This document shows, in pieces, positions 6,013 through 12,334 of a stretch of 12,334 nucleotides of DNA; within the stretch, counting starts at the first letter, position 1; the number at the start of each line of letters is the position of its first letter. The notes below the pieces were generated by a model, which saw only the letters and a program-made list of their open reading frames with translations, did not search any database and was not told the DNA's origin. Origin of the DNA: JBHIER01 sp046760705 [NCBI: bacterium]. GTDB lineage: Bacteria > JBHIER01 > G020348925. The stretch lies in the NCBI GenBank assembly GCA_046760705.1, contig JBHIER010000043.1, positions 1-12,334 on the forward strand. Direction: 5' to 3'. A program made the position numbers and the translations under genes.

Positions 6013-6051
6013 GACGCGCCGTCGGGTGGGCTACCCCACCTCTCAAAGAGG
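6013..6051 (-). other. Cluster of three short hairpins in the leader of the dehydrogenase gene
   Basis: Three stems lie side by side: GACG/CGTC (6013-6016 with 6020-6023), GGTGGG/CCCACC with a 4-nt loop (6025-6030 with 6035-6040), and CCTCT/AGAGG (6039-6043 with 6047-6051, sharing two bases with the second). They end about 30 nt before the Shine-Dalgarno of the dehydrogenase. This may be a structured leader or a dispersed repeat; no known riboswitch class was recognised. Confidence 0.35.
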
Positions 6052-6161
6052 CTGACTGTCCATAAACGATGCATGAAAATTTCCCGAAAATCAAGCTTTT
6101 TCATCTTTTCCCTCACTTTCCGCTCAGAACCTCAGCGGCCGACCCCAATCCAAAACCGGAG

Positions 6162-6182
6162 ATGCCGAAATAAATTCGGCAT
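6162..6182. repeat. Perfect 8-bp hairpin ATGCCGAA-ATAAA-TTCGGCAT
   Basis: Arms at 6162-6169 and 6175-6182 surround a 5-nt loop. There is no T-run, so it is more like a REP-type palindrome than a terminator. It lies 20 nt from the palindrome at 6203-6223 in the gene-free space between the GNAT and dehydrogenase genes. Confidence 0.5.
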
Positions 6183-6202
6183 GACATGATCGAGTGCCTG
6201 TC

Positions 6203-6223
6203 ACCCTGAACTTGCTTCAGGGT
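6203..6223. repeat. Palindromic CCTGAACTTGYTTCAGG repeat, copy 2
   Basis: ACCCTGAA-CTTGC-TTCAGGGT forms a perfect 8-bp stem. Its core matches the palindrome at 1801-1819 inside the MITE-like element, and both are followed by TCT. It lies downstream of the GNAT gene, where it could also help to end transcription or protect RNA 3' ends. Confidence 0.55.
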
Positions 6224-6268
6224 CTGTTCGAAAAACCCAGTTGACATAGCCCCGGCTTTCAATTGGCC

Positions 6269-6736
6269 TTATCTATGGCTCCCCCAATCAGACTCGAGGA
6301 AGAACTCTTCAAGCTCTCTGAACCTGTCCTCGATATCGCAGCTCATGATTATGAGGTCCTGGTATTTTCCTGTCCGATCTTTAGCGAATCCAGGTATCAC
6401 CTCCTCCTCCGTGAATCCCAATTTTTGAAATATTCTCTGCGCCCCAATTTGGGGTCTCATCATTTTAACAATGAGTCTCTTAATATTTTTCTGAAGTCCG
6501 ATGAAATGGAGTTCCCTGGCCATGAGCATTCCCAACCCTTTGCGTTGGAAAGCTCGACGGACAATCAATCTCAGCTCGCCGACATGTTTTGCCGGGTCGC
6601 GCTCTTCTATTTCGAGTGCTCCATCGGCGGCGATGATTTCATCTCCCATCAAGGCGATCAATCTGCACACTTTTCCGGATTCAATCCTTTTGATCCTCCC
6701 CTCCACAATTTTCCTATCAGTAACATCTACCCTCAA
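6269..6736 (-). CDS. GNAT family N-acetyltransferase
   Basis: A 155-residue acetyl-CoA-dependent acetyltransferase; the acceptor is unknown. The acetyl-CoA site is motif A at about residues 53-75: G-E-L-R-L-I-V-R-R-A-F then Q64-R-K-G67-L-G69 (the Q/R-x-x-G-x-G/A loop). It is followed by a helix and by G-A-Q-R-I-F-Q-K-L-G-F (motif B). The start is a TTG at 6736 with AGAGGA about 10 nt upstream; no ATG exists further up. A TAA at 6764-6766 closes the frame after nine more family-like residues (KAPQEDRKY). Relatives usually carry 30 or more extra N-terminal residues, so this protein may be truncated. It has its own transcription unit, as a terminator lies just upstream. Confidence 0.78.
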   Translation of the reverse strand: MRVDVTDRKIVEGRIKRIESGKVCRLIALMGDEIIAADGALEIEERDPAKHVGELRLIVRRAFQRKGLGMLMARELHFIGLQKNIKRLIVKMMRPQIGAQRIFQKLGFTEEEVIPGFAKDRTGKYQDLIIMSCDIEDRFRELEEFFLESDWGSHR

Positions 6737-6775
6737 GTACTTTCTATCCTCTTGGGGGGCTTTTTAGTGTTGGCG

Positions 6776-6818
6776 AAAAAAAGGCCATCATCATCCATCG
6801 AAAAGAATGATGCTGGCC
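6776..6818 (-). terminator. Intrinsic terminator after the acyl-CoA dehydrogenase-to-DUF2294 gene block
   Basis: On the minus strand, GGCCAGCATCAT (6818-6807) pairs with ATGATGATGGCC (6794-6783), 11 of 12 positions matching, around a 12-nt loop. Seven T residues follow directly (6782-6776). This is a textbook rho-independent terminator. It lies about 160 nt after the DUF2294 stop codon and before the GNAT start. Confidence 0.8.
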
Positions 6819-6980
6819 TATCTTTCTCCTGGCCTTCGCCTGGGGCGATCGCCACGAGACCTATCTGCCAAACGGACAGCCACCATGCCTGTCAGGTGGG
6901 GGTCAGGGCTCCATATTGGTGTAACGATGGGCCCCCTGGCAGGGCTGACTCTTCAATCGGTCCTTGTCAAGGGAAGGCGT

Positions 6981-7388
6981 TTATTCTCTCTTGCGCGGGG
7001 GCGAATTTGTGAACGGAAGATCTCTGTCCAGGGTGAAGATGATGATCCTTTCCCCTGTCACCGTGCTCACGTCCGTATGGAGACTCACCACGGAGGCGCC
7101 AGTAGTTTTCTGAATAATCTTCTCCAGGATCGGTCGGGCTTTCTCCAGAAGCTCCATCCGCACCTGCTTGATCAAGTTCTTTCCCGTCCCCAGATTTCCG
7201 GGCCCGCTTTTTGCCAGTTGCTGCTCCGCCAATGTCAGAACGCCCTTGAGACGGACCAGGACCATATCCCCCATGATGAAGGTCTTTGTCTCATAAGGAC
7301 CGCGCCCCATGTACTCCTTCTCGAACTTTACAAGAGCCTCGCTAATCTGCGCTTCAACCTGTCCTTTGGTTCTCATCACGGCATTCAA
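6981..7388 (-). CDS. DUF2294 domain-containing protein
   Basis: A protein of about 131-135 residues. The start is either the ATG at 7388 or, more in keeping with the family's usual beginning, the ATG at 7376 (M-R-T-K-G-Q-V-E-A-Q-I-S). Neither has a clear Shine-Dalgarno. The whole length fits DUF2294 (PF10057): F-E-K-E-Y-M-G-R-G-P, MGDMVLVRLKGVLTLAEQQL, then a helical stretch, then SVVSLHTDVSTVTGERIIIF. Members are small soluble proteins of unknown biochemical function. It is the last gene before the terminator, 118 nt behind the Sua5 gene, so it may be transcribed with it or from a promoter not visible here. Confidence 0.85.
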   Translation of the reverse strand: MNAVMRTKGQVEAQISEALVKFEKEYMGRGPYETKTFIMGDMVLVRLKGVLTLAEQQLAKSGPGNLGTGKNLIKQVRMELLEKARPILEKIIQKTTGASVVSLHTDVSTVTGERIIIFTLDRDLPFTNSPPRKRE

Positions 7389-7506
7389 AAGATGTCGCGA
7401 TTCTGCCCGGGTGCGCTCTGTCTCAGACCATTTTTGAAGGCCCTGCCCCCTCCCTTTATTTTAGTCAGGAACTTAATAAAAGACCACCTCAAAGTCAAGG
7501 CGTTTT

Positions 7507-8559
7507 TCAAATTCCCTTCTCTTTCGTGCACTTTTTCAGCTTCTCTGTCAGCTCTCCCTGGTCGCATCCGACCTCAGATATTAAAGAGATTGCTTCCCCT
7601 CTCGTCGACGCCCGACGCAACCGGTCCATGATGGCCCTCCCCAAACCGACCTCTGGCACAGGCTCGGCATAGATGATGTCCAAATCTGTTTTGTCCAACC
7701 TTTGCAGGCATGAGAAGAGATTGGCCGCCGCCTCCTTCAAGTGCCCGCTGGGGGAGAGGATCTCGACCCTTTCGTAGGCGGAACGATCCGATGGGGCCTT
7801 AAATGCCAGCAGACCTCGCCTTCTTCCATCGATGGGCGGAGGCTGCTCCTTGTGAAGAATCCTGAGAGGCGTTCGCGGCGAGTAGTGACGTGACAACTGC
7901 CCCGGGGAACGGGGCCTCGAACCACGGCGGGGGGAGACTTTCACCCTCCCGATCACCTCCTCAATCTGCTCCAGGGGTAGCCCCCCGGGCCTGAGCAGCA
8001 CAGGGTCAGCTTGGGTCAGGTCTATTACCGTCGACTCCAGGCCAACAGGGCATCTGCCGCCATCCAGAATCAGGTCGAGCTGAGCCCCTATCTGCTCTCG
8101 GACGTGCTCTGCGCAGGTCGGGCTCAGGTATCCGAAGGGGTTGGCGCTGGGGGCGGCTATCGGCCGGCCGGCTCCACGGATCAGAGCCAGGGCCACGGGG
8201 TGGGAAGGCATGCGCACAGCCACCGTGGGCAGACCGGCCCGGACGATCTCCGGCACCGACCGCGAAGCGGTCAAGACAACGGTCAGAGGGCCCGGCCAGA
8301 ACCTCTCCGTCAGCCTCTCTGCCTTTCGACCTGGAGACCGACACAACCTCCCCAGATCGGAAGGGTCGGCCACATGGACAATTATCGGATCGAATCGGGG
8401 CCTGTTCTTCACCTCAAATACTCGGGCAACCGCGGCTGCGTTCGTAGCGTCAGCCCCGAGCCCGTATACGGTCTCTGTGGGAAAAGCCACCAGACCTCCG
8501 GCCCGGAGAACGGCCGCAGCCTCCTTCATAGCTTGAGGTGTGGCCGCAACGAATCTCAT
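7507..8559 (-). CDS. Threonylcarbamoyl-AMP synthase, full-length Sua5 type
   Basis: It makes L-threonylcarbamoyl-adenylate from threonine, bicarbonate and ATP, the first step of tRNA t6A37 modification in the cytoplasm; TsaD and partners then transfer the group. The 350 residues comprise a YrdC domain (1-~205), a linker with S-P-G-Q-L-S-R-H-Y-S-P (~219-232) and a C-terminal Sua5 domain. This is the long architecture, not the ~190-residue TsaC form. Visible active-site features are FPTETVYGLG (26-35), the K51-x-R53 and S138-x-N140 set (KNRP, PSAN) and LRPG near 210. The ATG overlaps the purC stop as ATGA, with AAAGGGG about 12 nt upstream. The symbol tsaC2 or sua5 would be used by annotators. 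Confidence 0.93.
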   Translation of the reverse strand: MRFVAATPQAMKEAAAVLRAGGLVAFPTETVYGLGADATNAAAVARVFEVKNRPRFDPIIVHVADPSDLGRLCRSPGRKAERLTERFWPGPLTVVLTASRSVPEIVRAGLPTVAVRMPSHPVALALIRGAGRPIAAPSANPFGYLSPTCAEHVREQIGAQLDLILDGGRCPVGLESTVIDLTQADPVLLRPGGLPLEQIEEVIGRVKVSPRRGSRPRSPGQLSRHYSPRTPLRILHKEQPPPIDGRRRGLLAFKAPSDRSAYERVEILSPSGHLKEAAANLFSCLQRLDKTDLDIIYAEPVPEVGLGRAIMDRLRRASTRGEAISLISEVGCDQGELTEKLKKCTKEKGI

Positions 8560-9581
8560 AACCCGAGAACCCCTTTCGTCTCCAGGAGGATCTGTTCCAA
8601 AGAGGGGGTCTCAAACCAGCTCCGCCCGGTTATCTCGTTGCAGAAGGCCTGATAGAGCAGAGAGGTCAATTGGCAGAGCCGGCCCGGCAGCTCGGGCGGC
8701 CGAGAGGTGACCAGATGCCGCCATCCTGTTCTGTCCCTCCCCTTGGCCTCTTCGACTTCCTTAAACCACCGCGTGCCTCGATAGAATATTCTGGCCACCT
8801 CCTTGCTCACCGGTATGCCCCTGAAGGTGAATCTACACTCATCAGGCGTTCCAAGAACATCTATCAACAAAAGATTTCGGTCCCCTTCAAACCCAAACTC
8901 AACCTTACCGTCCTCATGGACGAGACCCAATCGCTCAACCTCCTTGGTGATGAGCTCATCAACGCAGAGAGCTGTTCTCTTCATCTCTGCCACCTCATCA
9001 TCGGTCAATCCGGCACTGGCTCTGGCCTCCTCCCAGGTGAGATACCTGTCGGTTGCTTCCAATTTTGTGGACACATCCAGGATCGGTTCCCCGAGCTTCT
9101 GTCCCGGCAGAGGCATCTTCTCAAGACCGATGTCTTCAGGCTTCAGGCTCCGATCTTTCAGCCTCCTGAAAACACTCGAACCTTCCGGCAAAGAGTTGCG
9201 ATAGATCACCTCAAGAGGAATCAGAAGATTTGACCTCTCCTTTTGGTAGACTGAGTAGTCATAAGCGTCCCCTTTAATTTCAGGTTCTATCACTCGCAGT
9301 AGTTTAATCTCCATGGAGTTGACTGGTTCTTCAAGTTCGGAAAGACGGAGTAACCTGTCCTTTTCCACCACCCCGACATAATGGGTTCGTATCCCCATCT
9401 CCTCAAGTCTTTCGAAAAAGTGTGCCCCGACCATACACAGGGCCTGGCCTTTCTTCTCTATGTGATCGGGCATCTCACCCCAATCAAAGACAGAATAGCG
9501 ATCGGAGAAGACGAAGCGTCCTGTTCCGCTCCGGCCACCTTCAGGCTCTCTCAGAACTATCAGATCTTTGACACTACCCAC
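8556..9581 (-). CDS. purC: Phosphoribosylaminoimidazole-succinocarboxamide (SAICAR) synthase, long archaeal-like form
   Basis: PurC joins CAIR and aspartate with ATP in purine synthesis. At 341 residues it is about 100 longer than the E. coli enzyme. The N-terminus (V-K-D-L) leads to R-F-V-F-S-D-R-Y-S-V-F-D, the equivalent of the usual F-x-D-x-x-S-A-F-D nucleotide loop, then K-K-G-Q-A-L-C and G-I-R-T-H-Y. The substrate region has SMEIKLLRVIEPEI and NLLIPLEVIYRNSLPEGS. The late segment V-E-F-G-F-E-G-D-R-N-L-L-L-I-D-V-L-G-T-P-D-E matches the PurC aspartate-rich strand (G-K-x-E-x-G, D-E). It starts with GTG at 9581, with GAGGTGAGG just upstream. It sits 36 nt after etfA and overlaps sua5 by four bases. 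Confidence 0.88.
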   Translation of the reverse strand: MGSVKDLIVLREPEGGRSGTGRFVFSDRYSVFDWGEMPDHIEKKGQALCMVGAHFFERLEEMGIRTHYVGVVEKDRLLRLSELEEPVNSMEIKLLRVIEPEIKGDAYDYSVYQKERSNLLIPLEVIYRNSLPEGSSVFRRLKDRSLKPEDIGLEKMPLPGQKLGEPILDVSTKLEATDRYLTWEEARASAGLTDDEVAEMKRTALCVDELITKEVERLGLVHEDGKVEFGFEGDRNLLLIDVLGTPDECRFTFRGIPVSKEVARIFYRGTRWFKEVEEAKGRDRTGWRHLVTSRPPELPGRLCQLTSLLYQAFCNEITGRSWFETPSLEQILLETKGVLGL

Positions 9582-9617
9582 CTGGCCTCACCTCTTCTGA
9601 GCAATTCGGCGATGGGT

Positions 9618-10805
9618 TCAAGCTTTTGACTTGAACTCTCTGATCTGCTCTGTCAACCTGGGGACAACCTCAAACAGATCTCCCACCACACCGTATTTGG
9701 CTAGATCAAATATGGGGGCCCCGGGATCGGTGTTGATGGCCACGATGGTCTCAGAGCTTCTCATCCCCACCTGATGTTGAATTGAGCCGGAGATTCCGCA
9801 GGCAATGTACAGTTTGGGGGAGACGGTGATGCCGCTCTGTCCGATCTGGGCCGATTTCGGTTTCAGGCCAAGCTCAACAGCCGCCCTCGATGCTCCCACG
9901 ACGCCTCCTAGCGCCTGGGCCAGTTCTTCAAGCATTTTGAAGCCGTCCCCTGCCCCGACTCCTCTCCCCCCAGCCACGATGACATCGGCCTCATCGATCC
10001 TCCTGGCCCCCGGAGCTGTGGTCTTGATCGCCTCTTTTAAGACAGTCCTGATCCCTTTCTTCTCTAATTGAATAGGTACTGAGATGATCTGGGGGGTTCG
10101 TTCTGGCATCGGTTTCAATTTCTTCATAACATTGGGTCTCACTGTGGCCATCTGTGGTCTGGTATGGGGAGAGACGATTTCGGCCATAATATTGCCGCCA
10201 AATGCTGGCCTCGTCTGAATCAGATTGCCGTCCTGGATAGACAGTTCGGTGCAATCGGCTGTCAACCCGGTGCCTAGGGCCGCGGCAACTCTGGGGGCCA
10301 GGTCTCGGCCGGTGTGGGTTGCCGGATAGAGGACGATGCTCGGCTTGTACTTTGTGATGAGGCCGGTCAGCACACTGAAGAAACCATCTGTGGAGTAATG
10401 CTCCAGGGCCGAGCCCTGGGCCAGATAGACCGTTTCAGCCCCGTGATGAGTTAGGGGAGCGCAGAGGTGGCCAACCCCATTGCCCAGGAGCACGGCGCAC
10501 ACCCTCTGCTCCAGATCTGTTGCCAGTTCCCTCGCCTTGCCCAGAAGCTCAAATGTGGCTTGCCGCACTCGTGAGTTGAGTGTCTCGACGAAGACCCAGA
10601 CGTCCCTATATTCGGAGAGATCGACCTTCACCTCCCCCCTCTCTATCCGTACGGCCTCCAACGGACAGATCTGAGCGCAGGCACTGCAGAGGGTGCAGCC
10701 CGGTTGGATAACCGCCAGCCTCTCTTCAACCCGTATGACTCCGAAGGGGCAGAGTTTAACGCACTCCCCGCAGCCGCTGCATCTGTCGGCCACAATCTCG
10801 ATCAC
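9618..10805 (-). CDS. etfA: Electron transfer flavoprotein alpha subunit with N-terminal 2x[4Fe-4S] ferredoxin domain
   Basis: EtfA binds FAD and passes electrons between an acyl-CoA dehydrogenase and another carrier. The 395 residues begin with a complete ferredoxin module: C9-x2-C12-x2-C15-x3-C19-P and C37-x2-C40-x2-C43-x3-C47-P, enough for two [4Fe-4S] clusters. Residues ~68-245 are the Etf N-terminal domain. Residues ~275-395 are the FAD domain, with V-G-A-S-R, QIGQSGITVSPKLYIACGIS, G-S-I-Q-H and AINTDPGAPIF, then Y-G-V-V-G-D-L-F-E-V-V-P. Standard EtfA is about 310-330 residues; the extra length is the fusion, as in LctC and CarE of acetogens. It starts with GTG overlapping the etfB stop (GTGA), with GAGGAG about 8 nt upstream. 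Confidence 0.95.
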   Translation of the reverse strand: MIEIVADRCSGCGECVKLCPFGVIRVEERLAVIQPGCTLCSACAQICPLEAVRIERGEVKVDLSEYRDVWVFVETLNSRVRQATFELLGKARELATDLEQRVCAVLLGNGVGHLCAPLTHHGAETVYLAQGSALEHYSTDGFFSVLTGLITKYKPSIVLYPATHTGRDLAPRVAAALGTGLTADCTELSIQDGNLIQTRPAFGGNIMAEIVSPHTRPQMATVRPNVMKKLKPMPERTPQIISVPIQLEKKGIRTVLKEAIKTTAPGARRIDEADVIVAGGRGVGAGDGFKMLEELAQALGGVVGASRAAVELGLKPKSAQIGQSGITVSPKLYIACGISGSIQHQVGMRSSETIVAINTDPGAPIFDLAKYGVVGDLFEVVPRLTEQIREFKSKA

Positions 10806-11590
10806 AGGAGGTTCTCCTCGAGCAACAGTCGGGTGAGCTTCTCCGCCGCCTCCGAGGGGGGTGCTTCAAGGATCGTCCCCCTCTCCCTTCTTGGGGGAGA
10901 GAAGACCCTCTGCACCTGGGTGGGGGAACCCCTCAGACCAAATCTCTCTCTGCTCCCCCCGAGCCGGTCCGCTCCCCAGGTTTCAAACGGTTTTGACTTC
11001 GCCCCCACAATTTTGGAGAAAGGGGGGTTTCCCGGAACAAAATCGCTGGGGGTGACCAGGGCCAGAAGTGCCGGCATTTTCACTTTCAGGATCTCATACC
11101 CCTCGTCCGTCTGCTTCTGGGCCGTCACGTGTCTGCCCTCTACAGAAACTCTTTCGACATAGGTGAGATGGGGGATCATCAGGTGCTGGGCCAGCTCAGG
11201 ACCCACCTGCCCGGTGTCCCCATCTATTGCCTGCTGACCACACAGGATGAGGTCGAAACTTCCCAGCCCCTTCACGGCCAGCGAGAGCGCATAGGAGGTG
11301 GCCAGCGTGTCTGAACCTGCAAATGCCTCATCACAGAGCAGGATTGCCCTGTCTGCACCTAAAGCCAAACACTTCATTAAAGCAGATCTCGCCTGGGACG
11401 GACCCATAGAAATAGCGGTAACCTCTCCTTTACCAGCAATTCCTCTTATCCTGACCCCCTCCTCCAGGGCAAACTGGTCAAAGGGATTGACAATGCTCGG
11501 AACCCCCTCCCTGATCAGCGTACCCGTTTCGGGGTCGATCTTCACCTCCGAGGTGTCGGGCACCTGTTTGACGCAGACGACGATGCGCAC
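10802..11590 (-). CDS. etfB: Electron transfer flavoprotein beta subunit
   Basis: EtfB is the partner of EtfA and carries the second nucleotide (FAD in bifurcating, AMP in ordinary Etf). The 262 residues begin M-R-I-V-V-C-V-K-Q-V-P-D-T, as is typical. The nucleotide loop at ~117-136 reads C-G-Q-Q-A-I-D-G-D-T-G-Q-V-G-P-E-L-A. Its D-G-D-T-x-Q-V-G-P form is like the clostridial bifurcating EtfB and unlike the N-Q-T-G or N-A-T-G forms of mitochondrial-type Etf. The C-terminal arm (G-S-P-T-Q-V, P-P-R-R-E-R-G) is normal. It starts with GTG at 11590, with AAAGGG upstream, 12 nt after the acyl-CoA dehydrogenase stop. Confidence 0.94.
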   Translation of the reverse strand: MRIVVCVKQVPDTSEVKIDPETGTLIREGVPSIVNPFDQFALEEGVRIRGIAGKGEVTAISMGPSQARSALMKCLALGADRAILLCDEAFAGSDTLATSYALSLAVKGLGSFDLILCGQQAIDGDTGQVGPELAQHLMIPHLTYVERVSVEGRHVTAQKQTDEGYEILKVKMPALLALVTPSDFVPGNPPFSKIVGAKSKPFETWGADRLGGSRERFGLRGSPTQVQRVFSPPRRERGTILEAPPSEAAEKLTRLLLEENLL

Positions 11591-11602
11591 CGGAGGACCC
11601 TT

Positions 11603-12334
11603 TCACCTGTAAGCTATGAACTCCTTGCCCAAAAGCTCTCTGGCCACGATAAGCTTCATGATCTCCTTCGAACCTTCAGCCAGGGTGAAGGACCTGACGG
11701 CACGTAAAGCCCTCTGATCCGGGCAGTCTCTGGTGTAACCGAATGCACCCTGCCACTGCATCACATCGTTGATGGCCTCAAAGGCCCACACAGGGGCGAC
11801 CATCTTCACCATGGCGATCACCTTGCTCACCTCCATCCTCGACACACCCTGGCCCTTCTGCTCCTTATCAAACATCCACAGGGCCTTATAGGCGTACTCA
11901 CGCACGAGCTGCAACTTCGTGTAATGCTCGGCCAGAGCGAACTGGATCCCTTCGTATTTGCCGATAGGCCTTCCGAAGGCCTTTCTCTGCTTGATGTAAT
12001 CTATTCCGTTTTCTAAGGACTTCATCGCTGCACCGACACAGACAAGGGCAATTATGCCTCTGGCCAGTTCATATCCTTCGTGGACCATATAAAATCCCCT
12101 GTTCTGCTGGCCCAACAGGTAATGCTTGGGTATTTTGACCGAGTCGATATTGAAACCACCTTCAGATATTGCCTCCCTTCCCATCGCCTCGTCAAGGGTG
12201 GTCGTTATTCCAGGGGTATCCTTTAGAGGAAGATAGAAGAGGGTCATTCCTCTCGTTCCGGCTTCCAGGTTCTGCCTGGCCAGGGTCACATATCCACCGC
12301 CGTATCTGAGTGCTTCCTGGACACCGCTGATATA
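11603..12334 (-). CDS. Acyl-CoA dehydrogenase, C-terminal part (start beyond window)
   Basis: This FAD enzyme makes a 2,3-double bond in an acyl-CoA, or reduces one if run backwards. The frame is open to the right edge; 244 residues are visible. They begin in the middle beta domain (Y-I-S-G-V-Q-E-A-L, T-L-A-R), continue through E-G-Y-E-L-A-R-G-I-I-A and the helical domain (R-K-A-F-G-R-P-I-G-K-Y-E-G-I-Q-F, the FAD-contact motif), and end with WQGAFGYTRDCPDQRALRAV, then L-A-E-G-S-K-E-I. The Glu of that E-G-S stands where the catalytic base of MCAD-type enzymes sits (E-G-T). The substrate cannot be told. The etfB and etfA genes follow directly, so this is their likely electron donor or acceptor. 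Confidence 0.93.
   Translation of the reverse strand, partial: YISGVQEALRYGGGYVTLARQNLEAGTRGMTLFYLPLKDTPGITTTLDEAMGREAISEGGFNIDSVKIPKHYLLGQQNRGFYMVHEGYELARGIIALVCVGAAMKSLENGIDYIKQRKAFGRPIGKYEGIQFALAEHYTKLQLVREYAYKALWMFDKEQKGQGVSRMEVSKVIAMVKMVAPVWAFEAINDVMQWQGAFGYTRDCPDQRALRAVRSFTLAEGSKEIMKLIVARELLGKEFIAYR

Noticed and set aside
5076-6065. Plus-strand open frame of 329 codons opposite the dehydrogenase
   Set aside because: Shadow of a strongly conserved enzyme; no motif of its own.
6061-6110. TTGATT-containing stretch as a promoter for the dehydrogenase operon
   Set aside because: No acceptable -10 box at 16-18 nt spacing; too weak to report.
6819-6980. Possible structured RNA (SRP RNA, riboswitch) between DUF2294 and the terminator
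   Set aside because: The conserved SRP apical loop and the cores of common riboswitches were looked for and not found; the stretch is most simply a 3' untranslated region.
6807-7631. Plus-strand open frame of 274 codons across DUF2294 and the Sua5 3' end
   Set aside because: It crosses two minus-strand genes with clear family matches and its translation has no recognisable domain.

Overview
All genes in this window read on the minus strand. The organism looks like a Gram-negative, probably anaerobic or facultative bacterium from a poorly cultured lineage. The TonB-dependent receptor at the left edge has the architecture common in FCB-group candidate phyla such as KSB1, Zixibacteria or Latescibacteria: a carboxypeptidase-regulatory-like domain, a plug, and calcium-type D-x-N-x-N-G-x-x-D loops in the barrel. 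The long PurC and the ferredoxin-fused EtfA also fit an anaerobic, deep-branching lineage. This placement is an inference from protein style only.

Layout in the direction of transcription, right to left. (1) 12334-6981: the 3' part of an acyl-CoA dehydrogenase gene, then etfB and an etfA carrying an N-terminal 2x[4Fe-4S] domain, then purC, a full-length Sua5-type threonylcarbamoyl-AMP synthase and a DUF2294 gene. Most junctions are ATGA or GTGA overlaps or short gaps. The block ends at a strong intrinsic terminator (6776-6818). (2) 6736-6269: a lone GNAT acetyltransferase with a TTG start and a short N-terminus. (3) 5972-3769: an isocitrate/isopropylmalate-family dehydrogenase behind a hairpin-rich leader, a GreA/GreB-type factor, a small zinc-ribbon protein and a short protein whose C-terminus resembles bestrophins. 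(4) 3610-2725: a DUF192 exported protein and an acyl carrier protein whose reading frame is broken by one missing base. (5) About 2700-1547: gene-free DNA with remnants of an AbgT-like transporter and a PhoU protein, a near-consensus sigma-70 promoter (2084-2112) and a 160-bp MITE-like element with terminal inverted repeats and a 6-bp target duplication. (6) 1546 to the left edge: the TonB-dependent receptor.

The most coherent functional unit is acyl-CoA dehydrogenase-EtfB-EtfA. Its gene order, the clostridial-type EtfB nucleotide loop and the fused ferredoxin all match electron-bifurcating systems. The most unusual stretch is 1.5-3.1 kb, where a MITE, two fused pseudogene scraps, a frameshifted ACP and several palindromes occur together. 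No tRNA, rRNA or CRISPR array was seen.
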